Positions 1 through 5,092 of a stretch of DNA of 7,267 nucleotides are shown one piece after another. Numbering within the stretch: position 1 is the first letter of the stretch; each line of letters starts with the position of its first letter. The stretch is from positions 1 through 7,267 of the forward strand of contig JASICF010000175.1 in assembly GCA_030044775.1 (NCBI GenBank). The letters are read 5' to 3'. The notes under the pieces were generated by a model, which saw only the letters and a list, made by a program, of their open reading frames with translations, was not told the origin of the DNA and did no database searches. The DNA comes from Candidatus Sulfotelmatobacter sp. (GTDB taxonomy: Bacteria > Acidobacteriota > Terriglobia > Terriglobales > Acidobacteriaceae). Position numbers and translations under genes: made by a program.

Positions 1-2450
1 TGCAACACTCGTAGCAACTTGGGCTGCAGTTCGAGAGGAATTTCTCCAATCTCATCGAGAAAGACGGTGCCACCATCGGCCAGTTCGAGCCGCCCGACCT
101 TCTGGTTCACCGCTCCAGTGAAAGCTCCTTTTTCGTGCCCGAACAGCTCGCTTTCGAGTAGCCCGGTAGGAATGGCGGCGCAGTTCAACGTGACAAATGC
201 CGAGCCCTTGCGCTGGCTTGTCCTATGGATCGCTTGCGCGACCAGACCTTTGCCGGTCCCCGTTTCGCCCAGGATGAGCACCGTCACATCGCTGTCGGAA
301 ATGATATCGACCTGGTCGAGAACATGCAGAAGATTCGGACTGCGACCAATAATTTCTTCGAAATGCTCGTGGGTGCGGGATTCAGTCTCGATCCCGCGTT
401 TTTCCGCTGCCGCCGGTTTTTCATGCGCCAGGCGCTGGTTGAGCCGCTCAATCTCTCGCGCGCTGGTTTCATTCTCTAAAGTAATGGCCAATTGAGCGGC
501 CACCTGACCCAGGAAACTCAAGTCATCGTTGTGAAAAGCATCGGCGCGAGTGCTTCCCAGGACCATCACGCCGAGCGGCCCTTTCGGCCTGGTCAGCGGA
601 ATCCAACAAAAGGACTTGAGGCCCTCGGAAGAAGCGTTCAGCGCAACTCCAGGGTCCAACCCTCGCATTTCTTCTCCGCCCAGGATCAGCGGCGAGCGTT
701 GCTGCAGGACTTTGGCGGCCGGAATACTCGCCACGCCAATTCGTTCGCCGATATTCAGGCTCCTGGCGAGGGGAAAATCCAGCGCTGGCCGCAATAACTC
801 TCCGCCTGCCTCTTGCTTCAACGAAAGAGCTGCATATTCTTGCCTGAGAACGCGGCGCAGATGAGCAGAAATTCGGGGAAACAGTTGCCGTACATCCCAA
901 TTTGTCTCGAGCAATTGGGTGATTTGCCTTAGTACCTCACGCCATCTCTTTTCTAGCCGCAGGTTCTCGGAAACGCTTTGCAGGGACTGCTCCAGTTTCC
1001 TCTGCTCGGTAACCTCTACGACAACCGCGCCAATCTGCTGAACCTTGCCACTCGCATTCTTAATCGGTATGTAGTGAATAATCCAGTGGCCCGGGTCGGA
1101 ATGCTGCGGGAGAATAAGGCTCAATTCCAGATCGACAGCGGGCTCTCCCGTGGCAAACATGTTCTCTAAGTAAGACTCCAGCACTTCGGCAAACCCTCCA
1201 GCGATGTCGCGAATACTTTTCCCTAAGTGTTCTGCCGGAGGAATCCCATTCATCCGCGCCCAGGTTTCATTTATGGCCACAAAGCGAAGTTCCGTATCCA
1301 AAATGCCAAACCCAACTTTGGAGGCGTTGGAATAGGCAGTTAATAGTTGCTCCGATTCCAGGAGCGTGGCGGGCAAAGAAAACGGAACTGCAGTCTCAGT
1401 TAGCCTGCATTCGGATCCACCCCTAGCCGCAAACCGGTCCAGGACTGCGGCCACGGTTCCTGCCATCTGCTCGAAGAACTCAACCTCCCGCGGAGAAAAT
1501 GGCGTTTCCCGTCGACGCGCCATTTTCAAAACTCCGAAAGCCCGATTGGAGAACACCACCGGGCACAGGCAAAGTGCCCGCACCCCAAGCTCCAGTCCGC
1601 GCTTGACGGAAGCAAACGGCAAAGCCGACAAGCTTGCGTAATCGAGAATCGTGCTGCGGTGGGTTCGGAATGTCTGTCCCGTCAAATTACCCTCTAAGGG
1701 AACATTCCCTTCAGGAGCCATCTTTCCAGCCCAGTCGCGGTCCGCCATATGCAGACGCAATGCCTGGGCGCTTTCGTCAAAAACGTATAACCCTGCCATA
1801 TCCTCGTTCGCCCACTTCTGGATCAACGCCAGCATAGCCACGGTGCAATCGCCGATATCCGAAAAATCCCTTAAGCGGGAAATCTCAAACAGCAATCGTA
1901 GCTTGCCGATTTCCGCCGCCAGGCATTCGTCCGCTAGATTTACGTCCGCGGCAAGAGCAAGCATCTCGGTCGCGCGCCGGAGAAACGGAAAATCCTTCTC
2001 GGCAAATGCGTGCGGTTGTTTGCTGCCAAAACCGAGCACACCCACTTTTCGCTCAAAGTTCGACAGGGGAAGAACACAATATGACCGAATCTCGAACTCC
2101 CGAAGCCATGCCACTCGGGCCTCGGGCTGTCTCTCCTTTGCCAGATCATCGATGCAGATGGTGTTCTGACTGTTCCAGACGTCGCCGGCCAGGGATTCTT
2201 CGACTCGAAATTGAAGTGGACGAAACGACTTGCTGGCTAATACCCAGATATTGGCAGTCTGCGTTTGGCGATGCGAGTCGAACAAGACGAAGTCAAGAAA
2301 ATCGAGAGAAAGTGTTTTCTGGAGAATCGGAGAAATTCTGGCGAAGAGCTGGTCAGGAGACTGGCGCAGGCAAACGGCATCGGCTATTCCCAAAAGTGCC
2401 GCATTCCTGTGGAGATCAGGGTCAAACTCCAAAAACTGCGAGGGGAACAT
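1..2450 (-). CDS. Sigma-54-dependent activator, GAF-GAF-PAS-GAF-AAA+ (C-terminus off the left edge)
   Basis: An unbroken minus-strand frame of 816 codons runs from ATG at 2450 off the left edge. It encodes a bacterial enhancer-binding protein, an ATPase that remodels sigma-54 RNA polymerase so the promoter can open. Domains in order: GAF about 10-170, GAF about 180-340, PAS about 365-485, GAF about 500-660, a short coiled linker about 657-680, then AAA+ from about 702. Visible AAA+ motifs are Walker A GETGTGKG at 728-735, the sigma-54-contacting loop GAFTGA at 775-780, and Walker B TVFLDE with D799-E800. The sensor, arginine-finger and expected Fis-type HTH segments lie outside the window. 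There is no receiver domain, so activity is probably controlled by small ligands or redox through the GAF/PAS array rather than by phosphorylation. The ATG follows GGAG by 7 nt, and an in-frame TGA lies a short way upstream. A GTG one codon earlier is the only close alternative start. The AAA+ segment is FhlA/NtrC-like; targets cannot be inferred. Confidence 0.95.
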   Translation of the reverse strand, partial: MFPSQFLEFDPDLHRNAALLGIADAVCLRQSPDQLFARISPILQKTLSLDFLDFVLFDSHRQTQTANIWVLASKSFRPLQFRVEESLAGDVWNSQNTICIDDLAKERQPEARVAWLREFEIRSYCVLPLSNFERKVGVLGFGSKQPHAFAEKDFPFLRRATEMLALAADVNLADECLAAEIGKLRLLFEISRLRDFSDIGDCTVAMLALIQKWANEDMAGLYVFDESAQALRLHMADRDWAGKMAPEGNVPLEGNLTGQTFRTHRSTILDYASLSALPFASVKRGLELGVRALCLCPVVFSNRAFGVLKMARRRETPFSPREVEFFEQMAGTVAAVLDRFAARGGSECRLTETAVPFSLPATLLESEQLLTAYSNASKVGFGILDTELRFVAINETWARMNGIPPAEHLGKSIRDIAGGFAEVLESYLENMFATGEPAVDLELSLILPQHSDPGHWIIHYIPIKNASGKVQQIGAVVVEVTEQRKLEQSLQSVSENLRLEKRWREVLRQITQLLETNWDVRQLFPRISAHLRRVLRQEYAALSLKQEAGGELLRPALDFPLARSLNIGERIGVASIPAAKVLQQRSPLILGGEEMRGLDPGVALNASSEGLKSFCWIPLTRPKGPLGVMVLGSTRADAFHNDDLSFLGQVAAQLAITLENETSAREIERLNQRLAHEKPAAAEKRGIETESRTHEHFEEIIGRSPNLLHVLDQVDIISDSDVTVLILGETGTGKGLVAQAIHRTSQRKGSAFVTLNCAAIPTGLLESELFGHEKGAFTGAVNQKVGRLELADGGTVFLDEIGEIPLELQPKLLRVL

Positions 2451-2457
2451 CACACAT

Positions 2458-2461
2458 CTCC
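2458..2461 (-). promoter_or_regulatory. Ribosome binding site of the sigma-54 activator
   Basis: On the minus strand GGAG lies 7 nt before ATG 2450. This spacing favours ATG 2450 over the GTG one codon upstream, which would sit only 4 nt from the GGAG. It is the only gene in the intergenic neighbourhood with an obvious Shine-Dalgarno; the two plus-strand genes at 2617 and 2902 have none. Confidence 0.65.
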
Positions 2462-2515
2462 AACGGTCCCTACCCCCTCATTAGGAGACCGCGAACAACA
2501 CATCCGAATCACTAA

Positions 2516-2521
2516 ATTATA
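2516..2521 (-). promoter_or_regulatory. Candidate -10 box for the sigma-54 activator
   Basis: The minus strand reads GGGTATAATTT, a perfect TATAAT about 65 nt upstream of ATG 2450. Transcription would start near 2509, giving a leader of roughly 60 nt that includes the GGAG site. The region 16-18 nt upstream of the hexamer has no good TTGACA match, so the promoter is either activator-dependent or rests mainly on the -10 element. The assignment comes from the motif only. Confidence 0.45.
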
Positions 2522-2548
2522 CCCGTGTGTGCAAGTCGAGCGCTTATT

Positions 2549-2559
2549 TTGCCTGGCAA
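2549..2559. repeat. 11-bp inverted repeat in the divergent intergenic region
   Basis: TTGCC-T-GGCAA is a perfect 5-bp inverted repeat around one central base. It lies about 40-50 nt upstream of the predicted minus-strand start site and about 58-68 nt upstream of the predicted plus-strand one. That is a plausible position for a dimeric regulator acting on either gene. A palindrome this short can occur by chance. Confidence 0.35.
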
Positions 2560-2604
2560 CTTTCCAATACGGCTTTGCGAGGTCGGTAAACATGCCAACC
2601 CACC

Positions 2605-2610
2605 TATAAT
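2605..2610 (+). promoter_or_regulatory. Candidate -10 box immediately before the small hypothetical gene
   Basis: A perfect TATAAT ends 6 nt before the GTG start codon at 2617. With the usual 6-8 nt from -10 to start site, transcription would begin at or next to the GTG and leave no room for a ribosome binding site. No good -35 hexamer is present at 16-18 nt; TTGCGA at 2575-2580 is too far away, with 24 nt between. A leaderless transcript is an inference. Confidence 0.5.
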
Positions 2611-2616
2611 GAGAGC

Positions 2617-2856
2617 GTGGCCCGAGGCTGGGAGAGTAAATCGATTGAATCGCAGCAAGACGATGCTAGGTCGGCGGCCGAACCGAAGCACCATCTGACT
2701 GCGCAGCAACGAGGCCTCGAGTCCCGCAAACAAGCCTTGCAACTCGCGCGCAGCCGGACTTTACAGCAAATTCATTCAACCGATAATCCCCGCTACAGAA
2801 ATATTCTCGAGCAGGCCCTCAAAGAGCTCGACGAACAACTCGCCAAGCTCGCTTAG
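2617..2856 (+). CDS. Conserved small helical hypothetical protein, 79 aa
   Basis: The product starts MARGWESKSIE and is charged, rich in Gln, Arg and Glu, and free of Cys. It has no signal peptide or membrane segment. From about residue 27 to the end it reads as two amphipathic helices separated by a HSTDNPRY turn near 53-60, and it finishes LKELDEQLAKLA, which suits a coiled coil or helical hairpin. No catalytic motif is visible. GTG 2617 is the only usable start: an in-frame TAA lies at 2587-2589 and no ATG, GTG or TTG falls between. No Shine-Dalgarno is present. It sits 45 nt before purS in the same frame and may share its transcript. The N-terminus resembles a hypothetical protein family I recall from Acidobacteria; I could not verify this. 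Function is unknown. Confidence 0.75.
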   Translation: MARGWESKSIESQQDDARSAAEPKHHLTAQQRGLESRKQALQLARSRTLQQIHSTDNPRYRNILEQALKELDEQLAKLA

Positions 2857-2883
2857 ATCGGAGAACTGCTAAAGCTCCTGCCG

Positions 2884-2889
2884 TATAAT
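2884..2889 (+). promoter_or_regulatory. Candidate -10 box immediately before purS
   Basis: A perfect TATAAT ends 12 nt before the purS ATG at 2902. A start site 6-8 nt downstream would give a 5' leader of only about 5-6 nt. The spacer has no purine-rich Shine-Dalgarno sequence, which agrees with leaderless or near-leaderless initiation. No -35 hexamer is convincing. It would give purS-glmS its own promoter, independent of any read-through from the gene at 2617. Confidence 0.5.
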
Positions 2890-2901
2890 TCCCATATTCT
2901 T

Positions 2902-3147
2902 ATGAAAGCCTACGTTTACGTTTCGCTGAAGAAGACGGTGCTCGATCCGCAGGGAAAAACCATCCATGGTGCGCTGAACAAAATGGGCTACAAAGGTCTG
3001 GAAGACGTCCGCCAGGGCAAGTATTTCGAGCTTACTCTTGATGCCGCGCTCACCCGCGAAGAAGCGCAGTCTGAGGTACAGCGGATCGCCGCCGAGGTGC
3101 TGACGAATCCCGTGATTGAAGAATTTCGCTACTCATTCGCAGAGTAG
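2902..3147 (+). CDS. purS: Phosphoribosylformylglycinamidine synthase subunit PurS
   Basis: The 81-residue product matches the usual length of PurS, the small subunit that bridges PurQ (glutaminase) and small PurL (synthetase) in the multi-subunit enzyme converting FGAR to FGAM in de novo purine synthesis. Family features are the N-terminal strand KAYVYVSLKKTVLDPQG, the helix HGALNKMGYKGLEDVRQGK, the strand YFELTLD, and a C-terminal helix followed by TNPVIEEFRYSF. Together these form the small alpha/beta fold of the family. ATG 2902 is the only ATG/GTG/TTG after the in-frame stop at 2854-2856. It has no Shine-Dalgarno and a TATAAT 12 nt upstream. It is followed after 15 nt by glmS, so the two are probably co-transcribed. 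purQ and purL, its usual neighbours, are absent from this window. The presence of PurS implies the organism uses the three-part PurSQL enzyme rather than the single large PurL. Confidence 0.95.
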   Translation: MKAYVYVSLKKTVLDPQGKTIHGALNKMGYKGLEDVRQGKYFELTLDAALTREEAQSEVQRIAAEVLTNPVIEEFRYSFAE

Positions 3148-3149
3148 CT

Positions 3150-3153
3150 GGAG
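3150..3153 (+). promoter_or_regulatory. Ribosome binding site of glmS
   Basis: GGAG lies 9 nt before the glmS ATG at 3163, within the 15-nt purS-glmS gap. This agrees with glmS being an internal cistron translated from an SD-led start, unlike purS before it. Confidence 0.6.
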
Positions 3154-3162
3154 CTTTCGCGC

Positions 3163-5037
3163 ATGTGTGGCATTGTCGGGTATGTCGGGAAGAAAGAAGT
3201 GGTTCCGGTCATTCTCGACGGGTTGCGCCGATTGGAATATCGCGGCTATGACTCGGCTGGCATCGCGGTAGCGGGCAACGGAGATCAGCTGCAGATCCAC
3301 CGCGCCGAAGGCAAGCTGAGAAATCTGGAAGAAGCGATTCGCCTGAAGCCGCTGCATGGAAGTTACGGCATTGGGCACACGCGCTGGGCCACCCATGGCC
3401 GTCCCACCGAAGAAAACGCACATCCCCACCGCGATTGCACGGGCAAAATTGTCGTCGTGCATAACGGCATTGTCGAGAATTATCTTAGTCTCAAGAAAAA
3501 ACTCATCAAAGAAGGTCACCAGTTCACCACGGAAACAGATACCGAAGTCATCGCCCATCTGGTTGAAAAATATCTCTCTCAGAGCGGAAACGGAAGCCGT
3601 CGCTCACTGGAAGAAGCGGTCCGCCGCACCGTGAAGGATCTTGCCGGCGTGTTCGCGCTGGGCGTCATTTCGGTCGACGAACCCAACAAAATCGTCGCAG
3701 CTCGCAATGGACCACCCTTAGTGGTCGGGTTGGGCAACGACGAATACTTTGTCGCATCGGACGTGCCTGCCATTCTCTACCACACGCGCGACATTTTCTT
3801 CCTTGCTGATGGCGATTTGGCTGTTGTCACCCCCGATGGCGTACAGCTCACCGATTTCGACGGCAAGCCGATCAAGCGGCAGGTGCAACACGTCACCTGG
3901 GATCCGATCATGGCGGAAAAGGGCGGCTTCAAGCATTTCATGCTCAAGGAAATCTATGAGCAGCCCCGGGCTGTGCGGGATACCACCTTGGGCCGTGTCT
4001 CGCTCGACGCCGGGCACATCTTTCTCGATGAAATGCAGATGAGTGAAATCGAGTTCCGTAATTCGAAAAAAATCAACATCGTCGCCTGCGGAACGAGTTG
4101 GCACGCCGCGCTCGCCGGGAAATTCATGATCGAAAGCCTCGCCCGCGTTCCCGTCGAAGTCGATTACGGAAGCGAGTGGCGCTATCGCGATCCCATTGTC
4201 GGACCGGACACCATCACGCTGGTCATTTCACAATCAGGCGAGACAGCCGATACGATCGCCGCGCAACGCGAAGCAAAAACCAAAGGATCGAAAACGCTGG
4301 CCATCTGTAATGTAGTCGGCTCCATGATCACACGCGAAGCTGCGGGGACCATCTATACGCATGCCGGCCCAGAAATTGGTGTTGCCTCCACCAAGGCCTT
4401 CACCTCGCAGCTTACAGCGCTTTATCTGTTCGCTCTTTATCTGGCGCAGGTGCGTAGGGTAATGACTTCTGCCCAAACTCGATCTGCCGCAGAGGAACTC
4501 ACGCTGGTTCCCGGCAAACTGGAAAGCATCCTCACTCATGATGAGAAGTGTGAGGGGTTGGCCAAACGATTCCAGCGCGTTCACGATTTTCTATTTTTAG
4601 GCCGGGGAATCCACTACCCGATCGCGCTCGAGGGCGCGCTGAAGCTGAAAGAAATTTCTTACATTCACGCCGAGGGTTATCCCGCGGGCGAAATGAAGCA
4701 CGGCCCCAATGCTCTGATCGATGAAAATCTCCCGGTCGTCGTGATCTGCACGCGGGATGCAAACAATCCGGGATCGATGTTGCGCTACGAAAAGACGATG
4801 TCGAATCTGAAAGAAGTGAAGGCGCGTTCGGGCGTCGTGCTTGCGCTTGCGACCGAGGGCGATGAAGAGATCAGAGAAGCCGCCGACTTCGTTTTATACG
4901 TGCCCGCTGCACCTGAGGAGCTTTCGCCGATTCTCGAAATTGTTCCTCTGCAATTGCTGGCCTATCACATCGCCGTGCGGCGAGGATGCGACGTGGATCA
5001 GCCAAGAAATCTTGCGAAGTCCGTCACGGTAGAGTAG
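3163..5037 (+). CDS. glmS: Glutamine-fructose-6-phosphate aminotransferase (isomerizing)
   Basis: GlmS makes glucosamine-6-phosphate from fructose-6-phosphate and glutamine, the first committed step to UDP-GlcNAc for peptidoglycan. The 624-residue product is complete and slightly longer than the roughly 609 of E. coli. Residues 1 to about 235 are the class II glutaminase: Cys2 becomes the N-terminal nucleophile after Met removal, with RGYDSAGIAV at 27-36, TRWATHG at 73-79, HNGIVENY at 100-107 and TETDTE at 123-128. Two SIS sugar-isomerase domains follow, about 305-430 (CGTSWHA at 309-315, SQSGETADT at 356-364) and about 475-610 (LEGALKLKEISY at 489-500, H502, HGPNALID at 513-520). The C-terminus ends NLAKSVTVE, with K619 as the expected catalytic lysine. 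No key residue is missing. ATG 3163 must be the start because Cys has to be residue 2. The 15-nt gap to purS leaves no room for a glmS ribozyme. Confidence 0.98.
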   Translation: MCGIVGYVGKKEVVPVILDGLRRLEYRGYDSAGIAVAGNGDQLQIHRAEGKLRNLEEAIRLKPLHGSYGIGHTRWATHGRPTEENAHPHRDCTGKIVVVHNGIVENYLSLKKKLIKEGHQFTTETDTEVIAHLVEKYLSQSGNGSRRSLEEAVRRTVKDLAGVFALGVISVDEPNKIVAARNGPPLVVGLGNDEYFVASDVPAILYHTRDIFFLADGDLAVVTPDGVQLTDFDGKPIKRQVQHVTWDPIMAEKGGFKHFMLKEIYEQPRAVRDTTLGRVSLDAGHIFLDEMQMSEIEFRNSKKINIVACGTSWHAALAGKFMIESLARVPVEVDYGSEWRYRDPIVGPDTITLVISQSGETADTIAAQREAKTKGSKTLAICNVVGSMITREAAGTIYTHAGPEIGVASTKAFTSQLTALYLFALYLAQVRRVMTSAQTRSAAEELTLVPGKLESILTHDEKCEGLAKRFQRVHDFLFLGRGIHYPIALEGALKLKEISYIHAEGYPAGEMKHGPNALIDENLPVVVICTRDANNPGSMLRYEKTMSNLKEVKARSGVVLALATEGDEEIREAADFVLYVPAAPEELSPILEIVPLQLLAYHIAVRRGCDVDQPRNLAKSVTVE

Positions 5038-5092
5038 CGGAAACAATCACCCAGTTCCAGCTTGGCCCCGTACGCCGGTCGCTCTCTGTTTC
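5038..5092. other. Convergent intergenic gap between glmS and the kinase gene
   Basis: This 55-nt stretch separates the ends of two genes that converge. I see no GC-rich hairpin followed by a T run on either strand; the best pairing is a weak 4-bp stem around 5051-5065. Termination may be Rho-dependent or lie inside the opposing genes. Confidence 0.5.

Noticed and set aside
523..900. A 125-codon minus-strand open frame
   Set aside because: It is an alternate frame of the third GAF domain of the activator, which reads through uninterrupted in its own frame.
1651..2169. A 172-codon plus-strand open frame
   Set aside because: It lies opposite the GAF-containing part of the sigma-54 activator, which has clear domain homology. 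The plus-strand product is low-complexity Ser/Arg-rich with no recognisable domain.
2549..2580. A sigma-54 -24/-12 promoter in the divergent region (TGGCA...TTTGC)
   Set aside because: The GG and GC elements are not 10 nt apart, so the spacing required by sigma-54 is not met.
2609..2701. A mini-ORF starting at the ATG overlapping TATAAT
   Set aside because: It gives only about 30 codons in a different frame from the supported 79-aa protein, and its start codon lies inside the -10 box.
2860..2880. A terminator hairpin between the small gene and purS (GGAG...CTCC)
   Set aside because: The stem is only 4 bp with an 11-nt loop and no T run follows, so it is too weak to call.
3148..3162. A glmS ribozyme upstream of glmS
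   Set aside because: Only 15 nt separate purS and glmS. The ribozyme needs well over 100 nt and its core is not present in purS.
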